Positions 14,202 through 34,300 of a stretch of DNA of 64,000 nt are shown in pieces. Below the pieces are notes generated by a model. That model was given only the letters and a program-made list of their open reading frames with translations, had not been told where the DNA came from and made no database searches. Each line of letters starts with the position of its first letter. Within the stretch, counting starts at the first letter, position 1. The translations under genes were made by a program, and so were the position numbers. Source of the DNA: Motacilla alba alba (taxonomy: Eukaryota > Chordata > Aves > Passeriformes > Motacillidae); assembly GCF_015832195.1 (NCBI RefSeq), contig NC_052028.1, positions 8,165,501-8,229,500 on the forward strand, in the 5' to 3' direction.

Positions 14202-14250
14202 TTCACGGAATATTTTAGTTTGGAAAAGACCTTTTAAGATAATTGAGTTG
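14202..14250 (-). mobile_element. Possible degraded CR1 terminus
   Basis: TCACGGAATATTTTAGTTTG followed by GAAAAGACCTTTTAAGATAA resembles a diverged inverted CR1 end. The body is not recognisable, so this is tentative. Confidence 0.45.
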
Positions 14251-17157
14251 GGGAAAAAAGCAGATAAACTTTTGAGCATCCAAGCTCTTTTCAGGACGGT
14301 GAGAGGTTCATCTATGCAGGAGCTCAGTAAATGTGTCACTTTTTAATCATGACTTTGTAATGCCCCATTTTGCTGGCATTTCTCCAGTTTTTCACCACTT
14401 AGAGCATTTTGGAAAATCGCTGACAGAACGGTGAGAGCTAGTATTAAATTTAACACACTAAAAAAAGCAAAAACTTTTCCTACATAAGGCTCTTCAATAT
14501 TCAAGTATGTTTTGAGCTCCAAAATTAATGTACAATAAATACGAACGTGACTTGCAAAGAAAAGTGATGTGGACGCAGCGAGTTCAGACTGCCACCAAAT
14601 CACAACAAGCACGTGTCAGATGCAAAGAGCACACAAAAATAGATAAAAAAAGGAAGACAAACACCCCCTGACATAACGAGTGTTGCAGAAAGCAGCACCA
14701 AAGCTGGCACAGGAACTTCCACTGGTAAATACAAACCACCTCCCTGCTTCTTTTCCCACACACTTGAATCTGATTCTTCATCCTCCTCCTCTGCTCTGTC
14801 CCCCATCACAACTACTAAGACTGTGCTTCAAAAAAAGCTTCATTATCACCTCTCAGCTTTCCTGAAAGCACTGCAGTGAAGGTTTAGCAGACCCAGGCTT
14901 CGAGCAGATGGCTCCCTAAAGCCACCTGCATCTCATTTCCTGGCTCTCAAGAACATGAAGCTGAAACTTGGGGTGCTTCAAACCGAGACCACCTCATGGA
15001 GTATTGTCTTCCTTCACACCGTGGAGATTTAGGCTGAGCTCTTCTATGTTCAACATGTAAGCAGTTCCTCTCATACTTTACATTCATAGAGGGTGATTGC
15101 TACACAGTGCTGGGTGCTGGCATGGTCTTCCAGCTGCCCATGCCATTAACCATGGGCTTCAGTGACTCCTGTTCAACCAGTACATCTTCAGTTACAAGGG
15201 GGAAAAAAATTAGAAAGAATAATTCTCACTTTTCTTTTTTAAGATGTTAATACTGCTGCTGACATATCCTTTAATTCCTTTCTTCAGTAGCTGATACATA
15301 ATATGAAGCTTTTTGGTTTTATGGGAGATATTATGGCCACACACATCAAGACTGGCAACTGGAGAAGATTAATAGAGTGGGCCCTAAATAAGATGAAACA
15401 GATAACAGTCACCAAATAAAACTGTTCATGGGGGTCATGGTCATGACTGCTCTAAGCAAACATTACACAATTTCATATTTAACAAATAAAAAACACATCA
15501 CATTTACTCCCGCACTCCCCAAATGGCTACTGCCTCAAACTGGAGCTATAAAAACACCAAGAATGCTGGATAGGGATCACATCAGATAACACCACTTTTT
15601 CCACTAGCTTCATCCATGGGGTGTGTTCCTCCATTTCAGCTTTACTGACTGGAACTAAAATCTGTCACTGGTCTGTGCAGAGTCCCGGCACCAGGGAAAC
15701 AGATTTTTATTTTTGGCCAAACAGAAGCAGGTAATGGCCCTGCTGTGAGGAGTTCCAGTGAGCATAATTCATCTTTTGATTGACCATTCAAATTCAGTGC
15801 CCATCACAGTATTCCAGTCCCACTTTCCCTCCCACCTGTGGGATGCCCATTATGTCCATGAGGTCCCCTGCAAAGGTTTTCTATTATTAATATGTAAGTA
15901 ATATGTAATTAAAGATCTCTTTTTGTTAGACTTCTTTAGGATCTCTGCTATTTTTGATTCTTTTTCTTACGCCTAGACTTTCCCCACTCTTGCTATTGGC
16001 ATTTAATTTCCAGTGAAAGCTCACCTATACCAGGGAGTTTCACAACTGACTGTTAGCCAAGGTTTCCCTTCCACAAATTTCAGGAATGTAAGCATTAAGT
16101 TTTCTCTTAAAATGGAAAATACTTTTCAAGATCTTAAACCTATTCCTAGAAAATTTCTATTACCAAAGCTAGGAGCAGACTAGCAGTCCCTTGTTCGTAT
16201 CCTCACATAAATCAATGGAATTTCCATAATTTACCCCAAAGATTGATGCAGTCTGTTTATTAGGTGTAAAGCTATAAATCACATTTAAGAGCAGTCAGCC
16301 TGAAAAGCCAGGTAAAATTGATCCCTCCCCAAAAGACTAAGTGGAGGGAGCTGAAAAGGCAGTGTGGGAATAGAAAGCAATCCCTGTGGAATTCAGTTTA
16401 TTAAGAACTGTATCAGCTCTGCTGACAGCAAACACATTCCTTCATTTTATATAGCACTTATCTCTTTTTATAACACTTTAGACTCCTAATATATTTACAC
16501 TGGACACTGAAATGATCATTAGAGGCTTGACCTCCATGTCAAAGCCCCCAGCCTCCTCCAGCAGGGATTAATTGCCTTCCTCCCAGCCACCCCTTCCCAG
16601 CTCGCTGCCACCGGAGCAGTCTGGCAGCACTGCTGCAAAGTTAAATCAGCAAATATTAATTGCCAGCTGGGAAAAGTGCCATTAGTTCACGCTCAGAATT
16701 TTTCCAGCTGGAAAGACAGAGTGTGTTAAATGGAGCAGATTTCCTTCCAGTCTGCAAACCAGCAATGGAGCGGGTCTGCCTGTTCTGCAAGCACATAATG
16801 AGCAAAACATTCAACACCTTCCCAGAGATGTTTTGAAATGCTATTCCATAGAACAAATTACTTCTGGAAGTAACAAAGCACAGAACTAACACATGGACAA
16901 CAAACAAAGTACAGAGGAAATAAACCACCACCACCCGAGGCTGAATTCATATGGATTTGAGATTACTGCAGTGATACAAGTTATCAGCCTGCTTGTTTGC
17001 TTTTTTTCCCAGGTTTGTAATTTATTTACATTCAAGCATAGAAAATTTTCTGTCAACATGCAGAAGATTATAATTTTCCTTAATTAGAAAAAAACTTTTT
17101 GAGAACTGGAAGAAAGATAAGAGTGGTTGAAAATGAAAGATGCCATTACCTAAGGTC
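14251..17157. other. Intronic, no gene seen
   Basis: Unique-looking AT-leaning sequence with no recognised repeat or exon. Short open frames near 14584-14865 on both strands overlap each other and look like chance. Confidence 0.5.
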
Positions 17158-17398
17158 ATGAAATCAAAAGATTATGAGATGATACGGGCTGGAAGAGGCT
17201 TCATCAAAACATTCAGTGCAGGGTCAGACTGGGTTGCTCAGGGCTGTTCCCAGCCAGGTTCTGAAAGCTCCCAGAGATGGAGATGACACCCGGGCAGCCT
17301 GTCCCAGCACTCAACCAATCTCCAAGGGAAAGCCATCTCCTTACATCAGGCTGAACATCTCATTTCAGCTCTGCCCTTTGCTTCTCATTCTCTCTCCA
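17158..17398 (-). mobile_element. Older CR1 LINE 3' fragment (CR1-X/Y-like)
   Basis: Landmarks of a different CR1 tail type are present: CAGTGCAGGGTCAGACTGGG, TTGCTCAGGGCTGTTCCCAG, GGCAGCCTGTCCCAGCACTC and CCTTACATCAGGCTGAACAT. It is more diverged than the other copies, which suggests an older insertion. The subfamily label comes from memory of the general pattern. Confidence 0.75.
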
Positions 17399-17425
17399 TG
17401 CAGATCCAGGTCCATCATCTGCTGC

Positions 17426-17541
17426 ACTACCTGTGCATAAATGTCCTGAGAGAACACAATATTCTGGCTCTATCAATGTGCAAACTACCCGTGCATAAAT
17501 GTCCTGAGAGAACACAATATTCTGGCTCTATCAGTGTGCAA
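17426..17541. repeat. 58 bp tandem duplication, two copies
   Basis: Units 17426-17483 and 17484-17541 share ACTACC, GTGCATAAATGTCCTGAGAG and AACACAATATTCTGGCTCTA. They differ at only two positions (T/C near the start, A/G near the end). The near identity indicates a recent local duplication. It sits just beyond an old CR1 fragment. Confidence 0.95.
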
Positions 17542-19879
17542 ACACTCACACGTGTGCACATGCACAGCAACCCAGCACAAAGGCATGCACACTTCAGAAG
17601 ACTTCATCTATAAATAAATTCATGATATGAAGTACTGTTCTGAGCATCGGTGCAAGCCTCAAACCAAAGAGTGGGACTGTGTGTGTGTAACAGAAAGGAG
17701 AAAGGCAGGTGGTTTTCCACAGAGATTTCTTATAAAATTCTGTACAAAACATGTACAAAATTATGATTTATTATGGGACAAGAAATGACCTTGTATAAGG
17801 AGGAAAACTACTGCCAGATAGTTGCTTAAAAGAAAAAAAAAAGGACATATTTTAAGCAACGGGACAAAATTATTGAAAAATTAATAGTGACATTTCAGTA
17901 GAAAAGGAAGGAAGGAAGAGAATGGGACTGGAATACCAGACATGAACATGCTTTTACAGCACACCATCTCTCTGCATAAAATTCTGTCAGATTTCATAAA
18001 ATTAGAGCATTGGTACAAGTTGGACTGAATGGACAAAAAAAAAAAAAATTAAGTAGTCAACACAGGTATAGTGCATTTACATAATGGAAAGTTCAAGAAT
18101 TTGGTCAGATAAGTTGGACTGAATTCATGCCAGAGCACAAACTCAATCTGAGCAGGTGCAGCACAAAGCTGCTGTACTGGCTGGCAGGAAGAGCTGAGCT
18201 TTTTATAAAAAACCCAATCCACCTAGATAAAGAGAGGATGTCAGAACCACAGAAAATAACAAATGAGCTTGAGCAAGCCAACATGGCTGCCTTCCTCTAG
18301 CAAGGGCTTGGCTGATGCACAGGAGCTTTGAGATTGCTGATCGAGCAGAAAAAAGCAGGAAGAGAAAGAAAGAAAGAAAGGGAAAAATTACTCCTAAATC
18401 CTGGAAATGGAAAAGCACAGCTCTAAACAGAATTTCTCTAATGTATGCAAACTGCTCGGGAAGTGCATTGCTCTGATGTTTCTGGCGGAAGGGAAAAGGT
18501 AAGGGAAGAAAAATTATTGAATGGTGTCTGCACAGCTATCTCTGGCCAAAAATAGTAAGAGAAAAGTGAGGGAAGACACAGAGTGGGTGTAGACAGTCAA
18601 AAGGGAAGAAAAATTAAAGTAAGTGGGTAAAAATGGGACTACTGCTATGAAAAAGCAAAGTGTAGTCTAAAATACTGTGTTAAAATGATATAACCTCATT
18701 ATCCAAGGCATTTATTCAAATAGGAACATTTTCAGGCCAAGTGCTCATTCTGGACATCCGTGGGACAATTGTCATTATGAGCACAGCTATCTTTTCAGTC
18801 TTCACAAGTATGAGAGAGGGGAGCTTTTGGGGAAGAAGAACTTCTTTCCTGACCAGTTCAGCACACAGTAAAAGAACTTTTATATTTATGTATTTTCTTA
18901 CCCAGTAAAAATCACCAACACCCCAATCAAATGACTACAGAAACTCACAAAATAGTGAAAACATAGAAAATGAAAAAAATCTGCCACATGGTAGAAAAGG
19001 CCAAAATAGAACATTTTCCTGTGGGAAAACCAAACTGTATTTCACACCAGGATGGACAACTAGATCAAGGAGAATGTGAACGGCTGTGAGTGGGATTGAC
19101 ATTTCTCCTGAGATCTCTGGGTTTAGGGCTTCTGCTTCACAGTATTTCCCTTGTGACTTCAAACTCCCAAGTGAAATTTCCCACCTATTTGCTTTATCAA
19201 CTGAGGAAAAGGGACTGCATTTACAGTTTTGTGCAAGAACTGAGCTGCAACAGAGGCTAAAGGATAAAGCCTGGGGAGATCTCTCTGCTGAGAACTCTCA
19301 TTGCTCCGTTCACATTTCCACAAGTTTTTTCAATGTTTCAGACTCTCAAGATTTCAAGGAGCCATTTTTTTCCAGGCTGGACCAAGAAGAAATCAGTCAT
19401 TTTCCCAGGGACAAATTCTCTTATGCTCTTCCTAATACTATTGCTGGTACAGAATGCAAATGCTACTACTCACACAGGAGTATCTGCTACCCACTAATAT
19501 TTACAAAGCACTTCACATCTGATAAATATGCTAAAAGATTAAAAAATCCTTTCCCAAAATACACAAAAGAAAACAAATCTCTGCTGTTTGCTTTATTGTC
19601 AGTTTACTGTGGATAGGCCTAGCTCAGCCAAAGTAGAATCAGGGTATTTGATCTCTGCCTTACCTTAAGTCCATCCAGTTTGTCACTGATAACTGGGCAA
19701 ACTGGCAGAGCACACACAAACATCCAGTCTGCAGCATCCCTCAGCTCTACACAGGAATTTAAATCTTAACTGAACAAGTCAACGGGGACAAAAAACCATG
19801 AAGCAGCCCACTCATCTGTCTGACTGTACCCAAATAATTAAATTACCTAATTGATTGAAAGCAAACAGAAAACACATGC
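17542..19879. other. Intronic, no supported gene; simple repeats
   Basis: It contains a GAAA-type repeat at 18363-18380, an A13-type run near 18037-18049 and a GGAA run near 17905. A 176-codon plus-strand open frame at 19086-19616 is discussed as a finding. No exon was recognised. Confidence 0.5.
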
Positions 19880-19965
19880 AAGGTGTCCCTGACCACACCA
19901 ATGGGGTTGGAACAGGAGGCTCATTAAAGTCACTTCTAACCCAAACCATTTTGGGATTCTGTAAT
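19880..19965 (+). mobile_element. CR1 LINE terminal fragment, sense
   Basis: AAGGTGTCCCTGACCACACC, GGGGTTGGAACAGGAGGCTC and a terminal CCCAAACCATTTTGGGATTC match the last 80 or so bases of a CR1 tail. Confidence 0.8.
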
Positions 19966-28327
<8,362 letters not shown>

Positions 28328-28456
28328 GGGCCAGGCTGGACATCGTTTGATGCAACCTGGTCCAGTGGAAGGTATACCTGGCCACAGCAAAGGAGCTGGA
28401 AAAAAAATGAGCTTTTAAGTTCCTTCCAACCCAGTCCATTTAATGATTCTGTGATT
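28328..28456 (+). mobile_element. CR1 LINE terminal fragment, sense
   Basis: GCAACCTGGTCCAGTGGAAG, GTTCCTTCCAACCCAGTCCA and a terminal TAATGATTCTGTGATT match the CR1 3' end. The fragment is about 130 bp and moderately diverged. Confidence 0.87.
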
Positions 28457-28523
28457 AAATTCAATGTTTCCTTGGGCACTTATATTTCCACTGCTGTGAG
28501 AAACCCAGTGAAGCATAGTAGCA

Positions 28524-28561
28524 ACATGCATATGCACATGCACGTGTGCACACACATGTAT
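28524..28561. repeat. Alternating purine-pyrimidine tract (38 nt)
   Basis: Every base from 28524 to 28561 alternates purine and pyrimidine, mixing CA/TG, CG and TA steps (it includes GCACGTGTGCACACACATGT). Such tracts can adopt the Z form under negative supercoiling. It lies 70 bases past a CR1 tail. Confidence 0.9.
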
Positions 28562-28603
28562 TTTACTTGATTGTGGTTTTAATTTTCTAAGTATTCCACA
28601 GCC

Positions 28604-28634
28604 AAAAAAAAAAAAAAAAGGAAAAAAAAAAAAA
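28604..28634. repeat. Two adjacent poly-A runs
   Basis: A16, GG, then A13. No retroposed gene was recognised directly upstream, so this is called a simple repeat rather than the tail of a processed copy. Confidence 0.9.
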
Positions 28635-30170
28635 GCTGAAAATTTCAGTCACAGATCTGGAGGGAATAGATCACATTAATACTTTGGTTCCTCTGCCAAA
28701 ACTCCATATCAGAAGAACAGATTCTTCTGAAGGAAGGCAATGAAATTCCTATGGGTCACTGCTCAAAATCAGTCTTGCTGCCTTTAATCTTGCTCATGAA
28801 TCATGTGTCTGTCCTGTTTCTTCACTCCTACTCTCAGTACAAGCCTGGCTCCCCTTCCTTGTTTTCAGTGGGCTTTTATCCTTTTTGTCATGTATCTTTC
28901 TGCTGTTCCTTCAATGAGATTCTTGTGGCAGAGACTAGGGGGAGGTTACAATCCAATAATAAAATAACTACAGATGACTTGCCTGTTTTCATGCTGACTG
29001 CTCCAATTACATTACCAGTGGAGCTCCAGGAAGTAAGTTGAACATCCTGGGTCTTTCCCAGCTGTTAACCCTTAAATATGTCCATGGATGTTGCCTTTGG
29101 CTTGCTCCCTGTTCCCATCTCCCCCTGGACACACAATCCAAGGCTTTTTCCCCACAAGGTGCTCACACCTCCCCTGGCTCCTCCACCATCACTATGAACC
29201 CAGAGACCTTTGCACAGCTGCTCCCAAAGCTCCTTGGAACCAGGCAGAAATCTCTCACTTCCAACTATTTTTCAACATCTAATTCTAAAATTTTCACAAT
29301 TTTACCCTCATTTGGAACATTTCTACTTGGTGGAGGGTGAAATCAATAAACCAAGTGTACTGGGACATGCTGCAGTGGCAGAGAACTTGCTTGGCCATCA
29401 TTGCAAAAACCTATGTAAAAATATCTTGCAATATTACCCAATGTTCAAGACCAAAAGACACCCCATTCCCATCTGAAGAGCGTTCTTCAGTCTCACAGAA
29501 ATCTCTTCTTTTTCTATTTTTTGACTCATTACTTTGCAATAAGTCCATTTATCAGAAAATAAATCAATTTGTTTACTGCATGCCTATTTTTCCCTTACAT
29601 ATGCACAAATGCAATGTTATTTCAGCTTGGATAGAAAGACTTTTCCAGTTTCCTATTTATTTTCTCATTCAGACATCAGTTTATAAAGCTCATTGAGGCC
29701 AAAGAAGAGAAGCAGAAAGACATTTCATCATTTTGTAGTAACAAAAAAAAACCCCAACGTTATTCTGATTATTTATTTTTAATTGGAAGAGGAATAGAAA
29801 AGCTTTTATAATTAACACCCATTTCGTTTCCTTATTACATTGCTCTTGAATTCAGCGCTATGTAAATTTAAAAATCATCTGACTTGCACCAAAGTGTTTA
29901 AATGCTACTGCAGGAGGTTTCATCATGACAGGTTAGAATCCTCTATTAGTGTCACCACAGTGTCAGCACTTCCAGAAGCATTTAATTTTCTTTTCCTTAA
30001 GAGGTGCATGTCACACATTTCAACCTTACAAATGAAGTCATGTTCTTGATGAACGTCTTTAAAGCTTTGCTTAAAGACAACCCAAAAGTGTTGAAGAGGT
30101 AGAAAGAAGTAAGAGATTAGAAAACAATGGAGGTTGGCAGAGGGCACAAGATAAATGTACAGTAATTAAA
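28635..30170. other. Intronic, no gene seen
   Basis: Unique-looking sequence with overlapping short plus-strand open frames at 28751-29696 in different frames. These resemble no known protein and are considered chance. Confidence 0.5.
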
Positions 30171-30403
30171 TCACAGGATCACAGAATGGTTTGGGTTGGA
30201 ACAGACCTTAAAGCTCATCTCATTCTAACCTCCTGCCCAGGGACACCTTCCACTAGGTGAGATTGCTCCAAGCCCTTTCCAACCTGGCCTTGAACACTTC
30301 CAAGGACAGGGCAAACACAGCTTCTCCGGGCAACCTGTGCCAGGCTTCAGCACACGCACAGGGAAGAATTTTTTCCTAATATCTAATCTAAATCTGCCCT
30401 CCT
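30171..30403 (-). mobile_element. CR1 LINE 3' fragment
   Basis: It starts TCACAGGATCACAGAATGGT, then GGGTTGGAACAGACCTTAAA, GACACCTTCCACTAGGTGAG, CCAACCTGGCCTTGAACACT and CCTAATATCTAATCTAAATC. A clear inverted CR1 tail. Confidence 0.93.
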
Positions 30404-31220
30404 TGCTTGATCCCCTGGAGATAAGGAAGACCCTGCATGCTATGAAGGGGGAAAAAAATCTTTAGGATGATAATATCAAAGAACAACTCAGCTCAATCTA
30501 TTGAGAAAATGAATCTATAGAGTCTTTTGCTGTCCCTTCCTTCTCCTGCCCCTTGGTCCCAAGCAGATTAACTTACAGGGGTAAAAGCTTCCAGATGGAA
30601 TCTATCAATAGCTGCATCTATGTACAACTTGCAACGCTTCTGTCATTTACTACTACACATAAAGGAAGGCAGAGAGCTCTGTGTGAAAATTAGGGACTGG
30701 ATTCATTTTGTGAGTCTGTATCTGAGAACTGATGCTTTTCTATAAAAGTTAACATTTGCTGGAAATAAAAGGGGAAAAAATATTAAAGCTATTAAGTTGT
30801 AATGGGATTTGTGTTAGTGCAGGAGTTTTGTGTTTGGGTGGTTTTTTATTCCTGGGTAAAGCCAAACTTGTACTTGACTCATAGATGTTTTTCTTGATTG
30901 AGGAGCAGCCCTAGCAACAGGATTAGTGCCCTTCCTGCATCACACCTAAATCAGCATAAACCTCCAGCCTGAAGCTGTTGAGGCTGCACAGTGTCTTTTC
31001 ACTTTTTTTTCCCCAAGACATTTCATTTATGTTTTCCCAACTAGATGCCTTAGAGCCTCGTAGATTATGAGTGCAGGAGTGTTGCCACAGAGCACAAGTG
31101 TAAAGCAGGAGCCAAACCAGGTCCATTATGGGGAGAATTACAATCCCACAAATCCTGAAGAAAGCTGTGTTATATCTGCACTGGGATAGAGAAGAAAGGA
31201 TATCTTATAAAATAGTTTTT
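30404..31220. other. Intronic, no gene seen
   Basis: About 0.8 kb between two inverted CR1 tails. No coding or structural signal was recognised. Confidence 0.5.
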
Positions 31221-31361
31221 CTAGAATCAGAGAATAGTTTGGGTTGAAAGGGACTTAAAGATCATCTGGTTTCAAGCCTCCTGCTGTGGGCAGCGACACC
31301 TTCCACCAGACCAGGTTGCTCCAAGCCCCTTCCAACCTGGCTTTGAACACTTCCAGGGATG
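31221..31361 (-). mobile_element. CR1 LINE 3' fragment
   Basis: CTAGAATCAGAGAATAGTTT, GCGACACCTTCCACCAGACC and CCAACCTGGCTTTGAACACT mark an inverted CR1 tail. It breaks off after ACTTCCAGGGATG, shorter than its neighbour at 30.2 kb. Confidence 0.92.
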
Positions 31362-34300
31362 TGCAAGGCAGACATGTGAGGCACATTGCTGGCAGCATGT
31401 GCAGGACTGCATCCCACCTTGGGATTGCCTTTAAAAATTAGTAAGAGCAGGATGTGTCTTTAAAAGGTTCTCTACATAAATTATGTAGTGCTCATCTGTT
31501 AAGGTTCAGAAAAACTCAGGAACAAAGCACATTTAAATGATAGCAAATCCAAACAAACCAAACATCTTCCAATGGGATAGTCATGAAAGCAAATGTACAT
31601 ATTGCACTGAGACTGCAGATAACCCTGAGATTAACCCAGTTCTGCTCAATGGTGGCATCTGCTCAGCAGCCCAAAGGCTGGGCTCAGGTCATTGCTCAAG
31701 TCAAGCCTTGGAGCACAAGCTGCACTCAGGTGTGTGCATGGTCAGGCAGAGCAAGTTGCTTTTAAGTGCAATGTTACCAACATATATAAAAAATACAAGC
31801 ATCCCCCCCAAATTCCTGACTCCAGATGTGCCCCAGCAGCTGCCCTTGCTCTAGCACAAGAGACTGCAGCACCCCAAGCTTTAATTCAGGGCTGGTCAGT
31901 GGGAGTGAGCAAGAAATGCTCCAGGAGTTTGAAACCAGACTGAAACATCTCCACAGCCCAACACCAATCCATAGCAATTTGCAACCCCCTTTCCCATTCT
32001 CTGTTATCCTTAATGAACTCCTTTCCAAGACTAAGAAATAAGGAGAAACACTATTTTTAAAAGCAACTGCACGCAGGTCTTCTGCACCTAGTTCTAATTT
32101 TGCAATTCTCCCCTTGTTTAATTTTCTATTTATTGTCCAAGCCAGCACACCTGTATTTTGTAGACACACCCTTTTGTTTATCTCCATCTGAAGCCAATGT
32201 TAACACTTGGAAACCTTCATCTCATGATGAACAAAGCCCTTGAGTCTGTCACCAAGTGCCTGTCAGACCTAACAGCCATTGTTAATACCCAGACTTTTGA
32301 GGGTCTGTCCCCAGGGGCAAACCTATTTCTCAGCCCCTCCCTGAGGATTTTACTTTGGCATCAATTATGGAAATTACTCTGACTGTGATTAAAGATTTAT
32401 CTCCTCTAAATAATGACATTTCAAGATCTCTTCCTACTCTTGAGGTAAATAACCCCAGTACTTTTCCCTGTGCTCTTCTACAAAGGAGGACAGCAGAATT
32501 AATGCCTTTTCTCCTGCATTACAAACCTTTCACTCTCGCTGTATTTGTTCTGTGCTGAAGGAAGCATTTTAAAGTGCATTTACCTGATGGAAGAGTTATC
32601 GGCTACTGAAACCACTGAAAGGATAACACAGTACGATGAAAAAAAACTACTAAAAAGCTATTTTGAAAGTGAAAAGCCTTTAAACTTCATGCAATGCTAA
32701 AACTGGCTCTGAAGGTACCAGTGCAGAAATGGAGCATTAGCACCAAAATGCTAAGATTAGCTGCTTTTCGTTTTTATTGTGAGAAGTAGGATGTATCACT
32801 GGTTTCCCAGGTTGAGACTCACAATCTAAAAAGAAAAATTCAGAATAGATAAAAAATCCATAACTAATTAAGGGTTTCTGCAATGGTGGTATTTTTGTTT
32901 CAGATGGTTTTAATTTAATCTGAGTTTTTGTAATTTGTAAGACCAGACATCTGGTTTGGGAAATTGCCCAGGAAGAAGAGCCCCTTCCCTTCACCCCACA
33001 ATGAGCTTTTTCCCCTCCGTGGCATCAGTGCTGGTCCACAGCCATGCACAGAGTCCATCCAGGATTTATCCTGCTGCCAAACAAAAACAGCAGCCTGCAT
33101 TCAGGGTGTGGGAGCCCTCCTCAGTCACCCACACCAGGAAAGCGTGGGGAGAGCTAGATCTGAAAGGGTGGTTACAAAATAAGAGTACATGTATTCACTC
33201 CCTTCCCTTTGAAAGTGCTCTGTACACGGAATAGAAACAAGCAACAACTGATAAAATCAACTGAACGCTGTTTCCCTTTGAATACAAAGGCACCAAATGA
33301 AAACAAGAGGGTCACATTTAATAGCAGAAGAGAAAAAGCTTGAGATAAAAAGCTGGAATAAGCAGCAATCATCAGTCATCAACATCAGAGTATATTGGGC
33401 AAAGGCAGCATTATGGGGCTTTTATTCTTTTAAGAAAGGGAACAGAACAAAAGGCATTTTGGTGCAGGGCATGTTGTGGGGCTGATCCACACAGATATGG
33501 CACAACTACAGCGAGAGGAATACGAGGAGAGCACAGACACAGGGAGCTCAAAGCAGTGGTTACATCTGAACACAGCTGAGATGAACACCATGAAAGCCCC
33601 AGAAAACCAGTGGCACCAGTTTAAAGCAGAGACATGAGATGCCCAGCTTGAGCCAAGAACAGGTAGGTACCATACTTTGAACAGGAGACTGGAACTGGGC
33701 TTTTCTACTACCTTGTATTTCAAGCTCATTTCCTGATGCCTTAGAAAAATGAAGTAAATCTCATTGCAAAAAGGGGGGACAATTCAAGAAACTCACTGGT
33801 CTGTCACCCAGTCTCTGTCATTGCCACTTGTCCCTTTGGATCAGCACACAGGTCTTGGGAAGCTTGGAGGGAACAAGGGAATGATGAAACAGATCAAAAG
33901 AAAGGAAAGAGGCAGCATTTCCACCAGTCTTTTTGGATGACTGACCAGAAAGGGAAAAAAGTAGTGAGAGTCACTATATTTGACTCTGCAGAGGTAAAGG
34001 CAATAAATAAATTAATAAATACATACAAATAGTAAATAGGAACACCCTGTGCCAAGGACACAACTCTTTTTCACAAGCACATGGAGCTCAAGTGATGAAT
34101 TATCAGCAGAGAGGCAGCTGGTACTGCCCTTTGACAAGGTACCCAGGTCCAGCCCCTCTGCAGACCCCACGCAGGACCCACCAACACCTCCCCATCAGCC
34201 TGGTGTGCTGGAATATTCTGTAGCTCAGCACAGCAATACAGGAGCCTGAAGCTTGCAAAGGAATACACGAGCAGCACGGCAGGGATGACTGCAAATGCCT

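Noticed and set aside
14602..14625. Possible next FSTL4 exon beginning with Asp-Thr-Cys on the minus strand
   Set aside because: The three residues are followed by two leucines and a stop, with no acceptor and no match to the expected linker.
14584..14809. Minus-strand frames with a hydrophobic stretch resembling a membrane segment
   Set aside because: They are short, overlapping in two frames, with no splice or family support; hydrophobic runs arise easily from T-rich sequence.
28604..28634. Poly-A runs considered as the tail of a processed pseudogene
   Set aside because: No gene-like sequence or target-site duplication was found upstream, and processed pseudogenes are rare in birds because CR1 does not use poly-A tails.
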